The notes under the pieces are model-generated. The model was not told where the DNA came from, did no database searches, and saw only the letters and a list, made by a program, of their open reading frames with translations. The position numbers and the translations under genes were made by a program. Positions 1-9,737 of a DNA stretch of 64,000 nt are shown piece by piece. Positions within the stretch are counted from its first letter, which is position 1. Each line of letters starts with the position of its first letter. This DNA is from an uncultured Flavobacteriaceae bacterium (lineage in GTDB: Bacteria > Bacteroidota > Bacteroidia > Flavobacteriales > Flavobacteriaceae): positions 414,109 through 478,108 of the forward strand of contig CANLUH010000002.1 in the NCBI GenBank assembly GCA_947494205.1, read 5' to 3'.

Positions 1-1662
1 GTTATTACTTGTGCCAAACATTTAATAGCTGGAAGCTCTTCAATTAATGGATTAAATGCTTCGCCAACAGATGTATCTAAGCGTACATTATTTGAGATTT
101 TCTTACCACCATATCGTCGTGCAGTACAAGAAGCTAATGTGTATTCTATTATGGCAGCACATAACGAAGTCGCAGGTTTACCAGGACATATGGATAAATA
201 TATGATGAATGATTTAATGCGTAATCGTTGGGGGTTTAAAGGTTTTTATGTAAGCGATTGGAATGATATTTCAAGAATAGATATTTGGCATCATGTTGCA
301 AAAGATTTTAAACAATCTATTGAATTTTCTGTAAATGCAGGAATGGATATGAATATGCATGGTATTTTATTCGATACACTTTTAACCGAATTAGTTAATG
401 AAGGTAAAGTTGAAGAAGCACGTGTAGATTATGCCTGTCGAAAAATTTTAGAAGCAAAATTCAAATTAGGACTATTTGAAAATCCCTTTGTAGATGTTGA
501 AAAAGTAAAAGAAGTAAACTTCTCTGAAGCTCACAAAAAAAATGCACTAGAACAAGCTCGTAGGGCAATTGTACTTCAAAAAAATAAAAATAAAACCTTG
601 CCTTTGTCTAAAAACGGTAATGATAAAACCATTTTCATCACAGGTCCAAATGCTAACAATCAAACAATATTAGGAGATTGGGTGTCGCCTCAACCAGAAG
701 AAAATATCATTACTATGGTAGAAGGTATTTCAAAAATTGGAAAAGAAAACGGTTATCGAATTAATTATTATGATTCTGGAGACCGTTCAAAAGAAATTAC
801 ACCAGAAAATATTGATAGAGCAGTTTATAATGCAAGTCACTCAGATATTATCGTTTTAGTTTTAGGAGAGAACTCTTTCCGTCACGATTGGAAACGCAAA
901 ACTACTGGCGAAAACATAGATAGGGCAACACTTAAATTATCTGGCAACCAAATGAAACTAGCAGATAAAATGTTCGCGCTTAACAAACCCGTAATTATAG
1001 TTTACGTTAGTGGAAGCCCGATTGCAGAACCTTGGTTAGAGCAACGAGCTGCTGCAGTTTTAAATACATGGGAAACTGGGGCATTTGCAGGGCAGGCAAC
1101 TGCAGAAGTATTGTTTGGTCAAGTTAATCCTTCAGGGAAATTGCCATTAACTATCCCACGTAGCGTTGGACAATTACAAATGGTTTATAACCATAAGCCA
1201 ACAGCGTATATTCATAAATACAATACCGAAAAGAAAAAACCATTACATCCTTTTGGTTTCGGTTTAAGCTATTCTAAATTCCAATTATCTAAACCAAAAA
1301 TTTCTAAAGCAGAATTTTCTGGAATAGACGATACTATTACTGTTTCGGTAAACGTAAAAAATGCCAGTAATGTTGATGGAGAAGAAGTGGTGCAGTTATA
1401 CGTTAGAGATGATATAAGCTCATATACAAGACCAGTTAAAGAGTTAAAAGGCTACAAACGTGTGTTTGTAAAAGCAGGAGAAACTCAAACTGTAGACATA
1501 GTAATTAATGCAGAAAGTTTAGCGATGTACGATAAAGATTTCAATTTTGTTGTAGAACCTGGAACATTTACAATAATGACAGGGAATTCTTCAGCAGATA
1601 AAGTATTGAAGAAAACAACCATTTTGGTAAAGGACGCTATCACTTTAGATAAAAATAAATAA
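1..1662 (+). CDS. Glycoside hydrolase family 3 beta-glycosidase (5' end outside window)
   Basis: The frame is open from base 1, so the gene begins upstream and only the C-terminal ~553 residues are seen. The N-terminal piece contains KHL followed by GFKGFYVSDW, where the Asp of SDW (bases 256-258) is the GH3 nucleophile. A GH3 C-terminal alpha/beta sandwich follows, and the last ~110 residues are a fibronectin III-like domain (GEEVVQLYVRD). GH3 enzymes are exo-acting beta-glucosidases or beta-xylosidases that trim non-reducing-end sugars. Only 1 bp separates its stop from the next sulfatase, so it is part of the same operon. In this context a beta-xylosidase role is plausible but not shown. 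The first in-frame GTG at 139 is not the true start, because conserved GH3 sequence continues upstream of it. Confidence 0.93.
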   Translation, partial: VITCAKHLIAGSSSINGLNASPTDVSKRTLFEIFLPPYRRAVQEANVYSIMAAHNEVAGLPGHMDKYMMNDLMRNRWGFKGFYVSDWNDISRIDIWHHVAKDFKQSIEFSVNAGMDMNMHGILFDTLLTELVNEGKVEEARVDYACRKILEAKFKLGLFENPFVDVEKVKEVNFSEAHKKNALEQARRAIVLQKNKNKTLPLSKNGNDKTIFITGPNANNQTILGDWVSPQPEENIITMVEGISKIGKENGYRINYYDSGDRSKEITPENIDRAVYNASHSDIIVLVLGENSFRHDWKRKTTGENIDRATLKLSGNQMKLADKMFALNKPVIIVYVSGSPIAEPWLEQRAAAVLNTWETGAFAGQATAEVLFGQVNPSGKLPLTIPRSVGQLQMVYNHKPTAYIHKYNTEKKKPLHPFGFGLSYSKFQLSKPKISKAEFSGIDDTITVSVNVKNASNVDGEEVVQLYVRDDISSYTRPVKELKGYKRVFVKAGETQTVDIVINAESLAMYDKDFNFVVEPGTFTIMTGNSSADKVLKKTTILVKDAITLDKNK

Positions 1663-1663
1663 G

Positions 1664-3304
1664 ATGTTAAAAAGAATTAATCTAATATTAGCCTGTACTT
1701 TAATTGTATTTTCTTGTAAAGATGCAAATAAAGATCAAGCACTAAAAGAAACGCTAGAGCAAGATAATGTACGTCCAAACGTGATTTATATTATGGCCGA
1801 CGATTTAACTACGCAAGCAATTAGTGCTTATGGTGGTATTTATAAAGATTTGGCACCAACACCAAATATAGATCGCATTGCTTCAGAAGGTATGTTATTT
1901 CAAGATGTATTATGCACTAATGCCATATGTGGTCCATCTCGTGCTGCTATTTTAACTGGAAATTATAGTAACCTTAATGGTTATTATAAAAACGAGAGTG
2001 GCGGAAAGTTTGATGAAACGCAGTGGACATTTCCGCAAGAATTTCAAAAAAATGGATACCAAACATCTTTATTTGGAAAATGGCATTTAGGAACAGAACC
2101 ACAAGGTTTCGATGTGTTTAAATATCATAACTCAGCTGGACAGCAAGGTCATTACTGGAACCCTAAGTATAATATTAATGGAGAAGACACAAAAGTAGAA
2201 GGCTATTCAACTAATTTAAGCACAGATTTTGCAATGGATTGGTTAGCGTCTGAAAGAAAACAAGACGAACCATTTATGATGGTATTACAATACAAAGCAC
2301 CCCACAGACCATGGCAACCAGATACTAAATATGAAACACTTTGGGATGATATCGAATTTCCTTATCCCGCAACATTTAACGACGATTACAAAGGGCGTGA
2401 GTTAACTGCAGGTAATACAGAAATGACTATGGAATATTTCTCTCGTAGAGATATGAAATACAAAGAGCCAGAAAACTTAAAAGGAAAAGAGAAAATTAAG
2501 TGGGCATTTTACGGTGCTAAACCAGGAGAAGTAGTGCAACCTGAAGGGTTAACTGCTGAAGAAGGTAGAAAGTGGAGATACCAAACCTATATTAAAGATT
2601 ATTTGGCTTGCGTAAAGTCGGTAGACGATAATATTGGGCGTGTATTAAAATATTTAGATGATAATAATTTAACCGATAATACTATTATTGTATTAACATC
2701 AGATCAAGGGTTTTATCTTGGCGATCATGGGTTTTTCGATAAGCGTTTTATTTACGAAGAGTCTATTAGAATGCCTTTTATGGTAAAATATCCTAAAATA
2801 ATTAAGGCAGGCTCTGTAAACGAAGATATTATAACAAATATTGATTTTGCACCAACATTATTAGATTTAGCGAACTTAAAAACCGAACAAAAAATGCAAG
2901 GACAGAGTTTTAAATCTATTTTAAAAGGAAAAACACCTGCAAATTGGCAAAAAGGAATGTACTATCATTATTATGAGTTCCCGTATTGGCACCATGTACA
3001 GCCACATTATGGTATTAGAACGCAAAAATATACACTAGCACATTTCTACTATAATATTGATGTTTGGGAGTTATATGATTTAGAAAAAGATCCCCAACAA
3101 ATGAATAATATTATTGCAGATCCGCAGTATTCAAATGTTATATTAGATTTAAAATCTCAACTTAAAGAATTAATGAAAAAATCTGAAAACAATAAATCTT
3201 TAGCAGATTTCAGAATGATAACAGACACCGATTTTGGGTCTATAGTTGATAAAAAAGATAGTGAAACCTCTGTGCAAGATGTTTTAACAGGAAAAACAAA
3301 ATAA
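1664..3304 (+). CDS. S1-family sulfatase, lipoprotein
   Basis: Formylglycine-dependent sulfatase that hydrolyses sulfate esters. The C-x-P-S-R maturation motif is at C89 (CGPSR). Metal-binding Asp residues are in MADD near residue 45, and GKWHLG and SDQGFYLGDHG are also present. The N-terminus is a lipoprotein signal ending VFSC (Cys18), so the mature protein is lipid-anchored, probably in the periplasm or outer membrane. The length, 546 aa, is normal. The SDQGFYLGDHGFFDKR block resembles the N-acetylglucosamine-6-sulfatase/S1_11-like branch, but the real substrate here is presumably an algal sulfated sugar. It sits in the GH3 operon and needs an anaerobic-type or FGE-type maturase that is not encoded in this window. 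Confidence 0.93.
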   Translation: MLKRINLILACTLIVFSCKDANKDQALKETLEQDNVRPNVIYIMADDLTTQAISAYGGIYKDLAPTPNIDRIASEGMLFQDVLCTNAICGPSRAAILTGNYSNLNGYYKNESGGKFDETQWTFPQEFQKNGYQTSLFGKWHLGTEPQGFDVFKYHNSAGQQGHYWNPKYNINGEDTKVEGYSTNLSTDFAMDWLASERKQDEPFMMVLQYKAPHRPWQPDTKYETLWDDIEFPYPATFNDDYKGRELTAGNTEMTMEYFSRRDMKYKEPENLKGKEKIKWAFYGAKPGEVVQPEGLTAEEGRKWRYQTYIKDYLACVKSVDDNIGRVLKYLDDNNLTDNTIIVLTSDQGFYLGDHGFFDKRFIYEESIRMPFMVKYPKIIKAGSVNEDIITNIDFAPTLLDLANLKTEQKMQGQSFKSILKGKTPANWQKGMYYHYYEFPYWHHVQPHYGIRTQKYTLAHFYYNIDVWELYDLEKDPQQMNNIIADPQYSNVILDLKSQLKELMKKSENNKSLADFRMITDTDFGSIVDKKDSETSVQDVLTGKTK

Positions 3305-3305
3305 T

Positions 3306-4904
3306 ATGAAAAGAATACTTACTAGAATATCTATTGTAGCTCTTGTTGTTTTAACAGCTTGTAATGCTCAAAAATCAGCAAGTAATACCCTTTCAGAACA
3401 AGCTTCTGATAAAGAAAAGAATGTTTCAAAAGAAGAAAAAAAGAATATACTTTTTCTTTCTATTGATGATCTAAAGCCATTGCTTTCAAATTATGGTGAG
3501 TCTCAAATGAAAACACCAAACTTTGATCGTCTAGCAAAAATGGGAATGACCTTTACTAATGCACATGTCCAGTATGCTGTTTGCGGTCCATCTCGTGCCA
3601 GTGTGATGACAGGTGCAAATCCTGATAAAACTAAAGTATGGGATTTACATACCGATTTCAGAGAATCTTCTAATTTAATTTCTATGCCAGAGTATTTAAT
3701 ATCTCAAGGCTATGAAACAACTGCTGTTGGTAAAATATATCATAAAGGGAGTTCATCTCCAGGACACGACGGTAAAAGTTGGAGTATGCCACATCAATTA
3801 CCAGATAATTTTGATTCTGTTGCAGGTGAACCAGCATTTTCATACTATCAAAACCCAGAAACAAAACGCAAAATGGCTCAGTTAGTAGAAGAAGCCAAAG
3901 CAAAAGGAATAAAAAAAGGAGGTAAACTCCGTAAATATGTTTTTAAACGTTTAAAACCATCTACAGAAGTAGCAGATGTTAGTGATACTGCTTATCAAGA
4001 TGGTTTGTATACTCAAACCGCATTACAACAATTAGACGATTTAGAAAAGTCTGGGAAACCTTGGTTTTTAGGTGTCGGTTATCAAAAACCACATTTACCA
4101 TTTGTAGCTCCAAAAAAATATTGGGATTTATACGATAGAGATAAAATTGAATTAGCAAAATTTCAAAAAGTAGCAGAAGGAACACCAAAATTTGCGTACC
4201 ATTCCTTTGGTGAATTAAGAGCATTTAGTGATATCGATAATGATTATAGAGTTGGTGATATCATTCCAGAAGCCAAACAACGAGAATTAATTCACGGTTA
4301 TATGGCTTGTATTTCATATATCGATGCACAAATAGGAATATTATTAGATAATCTTGAAAAACGAAACATACTAGATGATACAATAATAGTACTTTGGGGG
4401 GATCATGGCTGGCATTTAGGAGATCATACGGAGTGGTGTAAGCATTCAAATTTTGAACAAGCAACACGTATTCCCTTTATGTTTACTGGGCCTGGAGTGA
4501 AAGAAAATCAAAAATCGCATCATCCAGTAAATCTAGTAGATTTATTTCCAACGGTATTTGAATTAGCAAATGTTAATCAAAGCCCACAAACCGATGGAAA
4601 ATCGTTGGTACCATTATTAGATAGTGATAAATCAACGACTATAGATATGGATTTTGCATATCATCAATACAGAAGACAAAAGAAAATGGGTTATTCTGTA
4701 AGAACAAACCGTTACCGCTATACCGAATGGCACAATAACGAATATAGAAGCTATAATATATATAAAGACGATAATATAGCAGGGCGTGAATTATACGATT
4801 ATGAGAAAGATCCTTTAGAAACAAAAAACCTTGTTAATAATCCTGCATATACAACTATAGCTAAAGATCTAAAAATTAAATTAAAATCGCATTTAACAAA
4901 ATAA
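3306..4904 (+). CDS. S1-family sulfatase, iduronate-2-sulfatase-like lipoprotein
   Basis: Second sulfatase of the operon, starting 1 bp after the previous stop. The formylglycine motif CGPSR starts at C93, the metal ligands are in LSIDDLKP, and WGDHGWHLGDHTEWCKHSNF is the signature block of the iduronate-2-sulfatase-like (S1_7) branch. The lipoprotein signal ends LTAC (Cys19) and is followed by a charged linker rich in Lys, Glu and Ser. An insertion around residues 190-225 is Lys-rich. S1_7 members in marine Bacteroidota remove sulfate from many algal glycans, so the heparin-type name should not be read as the substrate. Assignment to sulfatase is firm; assignment to the subfamily is from memory of the motif. 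Confidence 0.92.
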   Translation: MKRILTRISIVALVVLTACNAQKSASNTLSEQASDKEKNVSKEEKKNILFLSIDDLKPLLSNYGESQMKTPNFDRLAKMGMTFTNAHVQYAVCGPSRASVMTGANPDKTKVWDLHTDFRESSNLISMPEYLISQGYETTAVGKIYHKGSSSPGHDGKSWSMPHQLPDNFDSVAGEPAFSYYQNPETKRKMAQLVEEAKAKGIKKGGKLRKYVFKRLKPSTEVADVSDTAYQDGLYTQTALQQLDDLEKSGKPWFLGVGYQKPHLPFVAPKKYWDLYDRDKIELAKFQKVAEGTPKFAYHSFGELRAFSDIDNDYRVGDIIPEAKQRELIHGYMACISYIDAQIGILLDNLEKRNILDDTIIVLWGDHGWHLGDHTEWCKHSNFEQATRIPFMFTGPGVKENQKSHHPVNLVDLFPTVFELANVNQSPQTDGKSLVPLLDSDKSTTIDMDFAYHQYRRQKKMGYSVRTNRYRYTEWHNNEYRSYNIYKDDNIAGRELYDYEKDPLETKNLVNNPAYTTIAKDLKIKLKSHLTK

Positions 4905-5008
4905 CTGGAAAGCAATAAGTTTAATCATAGCTTTTTTGGCATAATTTCTGAATTATATCAATAGATAAATTATAGAGTCTTAATATAGATTCAATTAACA
5001 ATATATAA

Positions 5009-6454
5009 ATGAAGACAATTACATTTCTTTTAGCGTTTTGTTTGTCACTTGTGAGTTTTTCACAAGACAAACCAAATATTTTAATTATTCATACAGACGA
5101 TTTAGGTTATCACGATTTAAGTATTACGGGATCTCAATTATATAACACGGATAACATAGATCAGTTAGCCAAAGAATCTGTAAATTTTACTAATGCTTAT
5201 AGTAGTTACCCACGTTGTACGCCGTCTCGCTATGGAATGATAACTGGTATGTATCCAGTAAACGAAAACAAAGGTAATTTAGGAGCTATCCCAGAAGATA
5301 AAAATATGATTAAGCAATTTGTAAACGCTGGTTATAATACATCGTATGTTGGGAAATGGCACTTAGGAAAAGGTAAGAGTAATCCAGATAAGTTTGGTTT
5401 TATGCATATTTATGCAGCTGGACAAGCAGGAGGTATAGGTAGTCGATTTTACCCATTTAATACACAAAAAAATGGCAAACCAGCAAAATACAATGTGCCT
5501 AATGTAGAAGAAGAGGGAAAGGAAGGCGATTATGCTTCAGATATGTTAACAGATGCTACGATAGATTTTATTAAAAACAACCCTAAAGACAAACCGTTTT
5601 TGGCAGTTTTAGCTTACTATGCAGTACATACACCAATAGAAGCAAAACCAGAAGACGAAGCACGTAATATAAAAGAATTAAAATCTATAAATTTTGGTGA
5701 AACTCAAGAATATATAAAAGAAGGAGAGGGGAGGCGCAAAATGCGTCAAGACGATGCTGCTTATGCTGGTATGGTTGAAAATGTAGATGAAAACGTTGGA
5801 CGTTTGCTTCAAGTATTAAAAAACATGGGAATAGACGATAATACAATAATTGTATTTTCCTCTGATCATGGCGGTTTATCAAATGATGGTTTTAAGGGAG
5901 AGCGTCATTTAGCAACAACAAACCTTCCGCTTAAAGCTGGAAAAGGACATTTATATGAAGGCGGAATTAGAGTACCATTATTCGTAAAGTGGAATGACCA
6001 TTTAAAACCTCATTCAGATAAAGAATCTATTGTTTTAGGTATGGATGTGTTTCCAACTTTGTTAGAATTAGCAATTAATAAAAAAGTAGATGGTTTAGAT
6101 GGGCAAAGTTACGCTTCAGTTTTAAAAGAAAAAGAAAACTGGAAAGACAGAACTGTATTTTGGCATTCTCGTAAAGCTAGACCACACAGTACAGGAGATA
6201 GTAAAGCATCTGTAGTACGTTCAGGAGATTATAAATTAATTCATTTTTTTGAAAAGGATAAAGTTGAATTATACAATTTAAAAGAAGATGTTGGAGAAGA
6301 AAATGATTTGTCTATAAAAGAACCAATTAAAATAAAGCGAATGCTTCAGTTGTTAAAAGATTGGAAAAAAGAAATGTTAGTGCCTGAAAGATTAAATGTG
6401 GGAAAGAAAAATAAAGGAGGTAAAAAAAGGAATGGTAAGAAGAATAAAAACTAA
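5009..6454 (+). CDS. S1-family sulfatase with Lys-rich C-terminal tail
   Basis: Secreted arylsulfatase-type enzyme. It has a signal peptide of about 19 residues (LSLVSFSQ) with no lipobox cysteine. The CTPSR formylglycine motif starts at C70, HTDDLGYHD binds the metal, and GKWHLG and SSDHGGLSNDG are present. It is clearly paralogous to the sulfatase at 8302-9735, with the same YPRCxPSRY block and the same PLxAGKG and FWHSxKARP blocks. The C-terminus ends in about 20 mostly Lys, Gly and Asn residues absent from the paralogue. A gap of about 100 bp upstream could carry a promoter, though none is clear. It is soluble in the periplasm or exported. Confidence 0.92.
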   Translation: MKTITFLLAFCLSLVSFSQDKPNILIIHTDDLGYHDLSITGSQLYNTDNIDQLAKESVNFTNAYSSYPRCTPSRYGMITGMYPVNENKGNLGAIPEDKNMIKQFVNAGYNTSYVGKWHLGKGKSNPDKFGFMHIYAAGQAGGIGSRFYPFNTQKNGKPAKYNVPNVEEEGKEGDYASDMLTDATIDFIKNNPKDKPFLAVLAYYAVHTPIEAKPEDEARNIKELKSINFGETQEYIKEGEGRRKMRQDDAAYAGMVENVDENVGRLLQVLKNMGIDDNTIIVFSSDHGGLSNDGFKGERHLATTNLPLKAGKGHLYEGGIRVPLFVKWNDHLKPHSDKESIVLGMDVFPTLLELAINKKVDGLDGQSYASVLKEKENWKDRTVFWHSRKARPHSTGDSKASVVRSGDYKLIHFFEKDKVELYNLKEDVGEENDLSIKEPIKIKRMLQLLKDWKKEMLVPERLNVGKKNKGGKKRNGKKNKN

Positions 6455-6470
6455 TAATTATAGACACTAA

Positions 6471-8300
6471 ATGAAAGTTTTACTAAGGGTATCTATATTC
6501 GCTTTTATTGTTTTCTTTAATGCTATTGAAGCACAAACAGTCACAACAACATTAGATGTAACTGTTATAGATATTTCAGATGTAAACATAGGTTTTAATA
6601 GGCGTTCAGACGGTGGTACACCATTTTGGACCAATGCATCTTTTCAAAGTTTAGTTACCGAAATGAACCCAGATGTTTTAAGATATCCTGGAGGGACACA
6701 AGGTAATTATTGGGATTGGAGTACAGGGCAATTTATTCCAAATACAGATAAACCATGGAACAATAGAGAAGTTGTAACTATAACTCAATTTATGAGCGTT
6801 AAGCCATCTGCAACAAAAATTATTTACATGGTTAATTTAGCAAGACCAACACCAGCAACAGGTGTTGATGTGAATGCATCTGAAGCCATACTTAAAAGTC
6901 AAGCAACTTTGGATGCCAAAATAGATGACATGATTGATGCTATAGACGAGTTTGTGGCACAAGGCCAAGAGCCGTATGCAGTAGAAATTGGTAATGAATT
7001 TTATTTTGGGAATGAAGAAGGAGGGATTTTTCATATAACAGAAACAAATGGAAAGTTTTATTCAGGTTGGGATGCCACAGCAAATGGAGGCGCAGGAGCA
7101 GCAATAGAATCTAATAGTAAAAAAGATGCAACAGATGTTAACGCACTATTTTATTTATACCAAGCAAAAGACGTTGTTGAAGGGATTAAAGCAGCCTATC
7201 CAAATATGAAATTTGCCTTAATAGGTACGAAAAGAGGAAATGGAACCTCGGCAAGAGAACGTTGGAACAATACTATATTCAATGAATTAAATACTAATTC
7301 AGACTTCACACAGTTAAAACAAGATGTGTATGCTTTAACACAGCACCATTATGTAAATGATGCCTATAATGCTTACGGAGTTACGGATACAAATGCAGCT
7401 ATTACAGATGTAACAACAGCTAAACAAGCCATAGCAGAGGGTATCCAATATCCATTAGATAAACAATTAGATTATGACCAAGTACCAAGTGATTACAAAA
7501 TTTGGTTTACAGAATATGGAGCAACTAAAGATAATGCAGAAGATACTTGGGCAGCAGGTATGCGTCACGCAGCATTAACTTACAGTTGGTTAAGTTTAGG
7601 AGATAAAACAAATCAATTAGACTTTCACCACATCACAGATAATAATGTTGTAAAGACAGATTCTCCAATGCGATTAGCATCTGCAGGATTAGCAGCAAAA
7701 CAGTTTATGTCAGCATTTTCTGGAATGAGTGAGATGCAAAAAATCAATTTTGGAACCAATCCAATCTCTGTAGGCACAGTAAACTCATTATATGGTTATA
7801 AGTTTAAAAGTCTTACTAAAGAAACCATTTTGGTATTAAACTTAAATGACACAGGAATTCAAAATGTAAAATTTGATAATTTATTAACTTATACAGGAAC
7901 GCCAACAATGACGCAATATCGCTCAAATGCACCATGGGTTTCTGGAGTAGCTTTAGGGGATACAAACATAATTTTAAATAACGATAATATTTCAAACACT
8001 TTTAATGCTCGTAAGTTTTCAATTACAGTTATTGAAGTTCCTAACCAAACATTAAGTTTTAATGAGATTTTGATAGATAATACATCATTTTTTCCAAATC
8101 CAGTAAAAGATATTTTAACAATTCACACAGAAGTACAATTAAAAGTGGTTTCAATATTTAATATTTCTGGAAAGGAAGTTTATAGAACGGAAACCATTGA
8201 AAACAAGACTTTAAACCTTAATGCCTTAGCCTCAGGAGTGTATATTTTAAAAGTGGAAACAGATAAAGGTGTTGAGTATAAAAAAGTGGTTAAAGAGTAA
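6471..8300 (+). CDS. Clan GH-A-type glycoside hydrolase with T9SS sorting domain
   Basis: Secreted TIM-barrel hydrolase of 609 aa. The signal peptide ends at IEAQ. Recognisable blocks are VLRYPGGTQGNYWDW near the start of the barrel, EIGNEFYFG (Asn-Glu pair, the expected acid/base) and IWFTEYGA (the expected nucleophile Glu). This spacing is that of clan GH-A families such as GH39, GH51, GH79 or GH86. The exact family could not be settled by eye. The last ~80 residues (FFPNPVKDILTI onward) are a type IX secretion sorting domain, so the enzyme is released or attached at the cell surface. It lies between two paralogous sulfatases, which suggests it cleaves the backbone or a side chain they expose. 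Confidence 0.8.
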   Translation: MKVLLRVSIFAFIVFFNAIEAQTVTTTLDVTVIDISDVNIGFNRRSDGGTPFWTNASFQSLVTEMNPDVLRYPGGTQGNYWDWSTGQFIPNTDKPWNNREVVTITQFMSVKPSATKIIYMVNLARPTPATGVDVNASEAILKSQATLDAKIDDMIDAIDEFVAQGQEPYAVEIGNEFYFGNEEGGIFHITETNGKFYSGWDATANGGAGAAIESNSKKDATDVNALFYLYQAKDVVEGIKAAYPNMKFALIGTKRGNGTSARERWNNTIFNELNTNSDFTQLKQDVYALTQHHYVNDAYNAYGVTDTNAAITDVTTAKQAIAEGIQYPLDKQLDYDQVPSDYKIWFTEYGATKDNAEDTWAAGMRHAALTYSWLSLGDKTNQLDFHHITDNNVVKTDSPMRLASAGLAAKQFMSAFSGMSEMQKINFGTNPISVGTVNSLYGYKFKSLTKETILVLNLNDTGIQNVKFDNLLTYTGTPTMTQYRSNAPWVSGVALGDTNIILNNDNISNTFNARKFSITVIEVPNQTLSFNEILIDNTSFFPNPVKDILTIHTEVQLKVVSIFNISGKEVYRTETIENKTLNLNALASGVYILKVETDKGVEYKKVVKE

Positions 8301-8301
8301 A

Positions 8302-9735
8302 ATGAAGCAATTGAATGTTTATATAGCAATTATAGTACTGGTATTAACTTTCAGTTGCAAAAGCAATACAACAACTTCAAAAAAGAGTGCTAAAATAGAA
8401 AATCCTTCACAGGTAGAACCAAATATTCTTATCATTCACGTAGATGATTTAGGCTTCCACGATTTAAGCTTAAACGGAAGCAAAATCTATCAAACTCCAA
8501 ACATTGATGCTTTAGCAAAAGAATCTGTGGTATTTAATAAGGCGTATGCTAATTATCCACGATGTGTACCATCGCGCTATGCAATGATGACTGGTAACTA
8601 CCCAATACAAAATGGAGATGTACCAGACGATGGTTTTAAAATGAGTGGTATTGCAGACAATAAAAACTTCATTAAAAATATAAAAGCTGCAGGTTACCAA
8701 ACGGCTTACTTTGGTAAATGGCATTTAGGAGGAGAAGAAAGCTTAAAAGAGTTTGGTTACGACTATAGTTTTGGTGCTGGTCATGCTGGTTCTCCCATTA
8801 GTTTTTTATATCCTTTTAATGAAAAGAAAGGCAAAGGAAAAAATAAGAAATCACCAATCCCAGATGTAGATGATGTAAGTAAAGAAGGCGATTATTTAAT
8901 GGATGTAATGACGGATAATGTTGCCAAATACATTAAAAACACAGATAAAACGAAACCGTTTATGGCAATGTTCTCATTCTATGCTGTACATCAACCATTA
9001 GAAGCTAAAGAAAAAGATATAAAACGCAATAAAGAAGAAATTAAAAATTTTGATTTCGGAGATCAACCAGAATTTGTTAAAGAAGGAACTGGCCGTACTA
9101 AAATGCGTCAAAATCATTCTAAGTATGCTGCAATGGTTGAAACAATGGATGAAAATGTTGGAAAACTATTACAAGTGCTGAAAGATTTAAATATAGAAAA
9201 CAATACTATAGTTATTTTTTCGTCAGACCATGGAGGGTTATCTAACGATGGAACAAAAAAACGTGATTTAGCTACCTCAAACTATCCGCTTCGTGCAGGA
9301 AAAGGTTGGTTGTACGATGGCGGAATAAAAGTGCCATTATTTGTAAGATGGAAGAATCAGTTTCAACCTAAAGAAGACAATAAATCTTTAATAATGTTAA
9401 TGGATGTATTCCCAACAGTTTTAGATATTGCTACAAATAAAGATTTAAAAACTAACGGAAAAAGTTTTCTTCCTGTCTTAAATGGGAAAGAGAGTTGGAA
9501 TGATAGAACTGTATTTTGGCATTCGTCTAAAGCTAGACCTATAAATACGGGGGACACAAAATCGTCTGCAATTAGAAAAGGAGATTATAAACTAATTAAT
9601 TGGTTCAAAGAAGACAAAACTGAATTATATAATATAGCTGAAGATCCCTCAGAAACAAATAACATTTCTAAAGAAAGACCAGAAATAACGAAACAGTTAT
9701 TAAATGAATTGAATGAATGGAAATCCAATTTTTAA
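8302..9735 (+). CDS. S1-family sulfatase, lipoprotein, paralogue of the 5009 gene
   Basis: The ATG at 8302 was chosen because it starts a clean lipoprotein signal (LVLTFSC, Cys19) directly after the upstream stop; the frame opens earlier, but only inside the previous gene. The formylglycine motif CVPSR starts at C88, with HVDDLGFHDLS, GKWHLG and SSDHGGLSNDG. The order of motifs and most surrounding residues match the sulfatase at 5009-6454. The two probably arose by duplication and differ in anchoring: this one is a lipoprotein and the other has a plain signal peptide. The next gene starts 2 bp after its stop. Confidence 0.92.
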   Translation: MKQLNVYIAIIVLVLTFSCKSNTTTSKKSAKIENPSQVEPNILIIHVDDLGFHDLSLNGSKIYQTPNIDALAKESVVFNKAYANYPRCVPSRYAMMTGNYPIQNGDVPDDGFKMSGIADNKNFIKNIKAAGYQTAYFGKWHLGGEESLKEFGYDYSFGAGHAGSPISFLYPFNEKKGKGKNKKSPIPDVDDVSKEGDYLMDVMTDNVAKYIKNTDKTKPFMAMFSFYAVHQPLEAKEKDIKRNKEEIKNFDFGDQPEFVKEGTGRTKMRQNHSKYAAMVETMDENVGKLLQVLKDLNIENNTIVIFSSDHGGLSNDGTKKRDLATSNYPLRAGKGWLYDGGIKVPLFVRWKNQFQPKEDNKSLIMLMDVFPTVLDIATNKDLKTNGKSFLPVLNGKESWNDRTVFWHSSKARPINTGDTKSSAIRKGDYKLINWFKEDKTELYNIAEDPSETNNISKERPEITKQLLNELNEWKSNF

Positions 9736-9737
9736 AA

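Noticed and set aside
139..1662. GH3 gene starting at the GTG at 139
   Set aside because: Conserved GH3 sequence (VITCAKHLIAGSS) is in frame upstream to base 1, so the gene continues past the window start.
3682..4824. Antisense frames over the sulfatase genes, and similar shadow frames elsewhere
   Set aside because: They lie opposite strongly coding genes with conserved motifs and have no signal, RBS or family pattern of their own.
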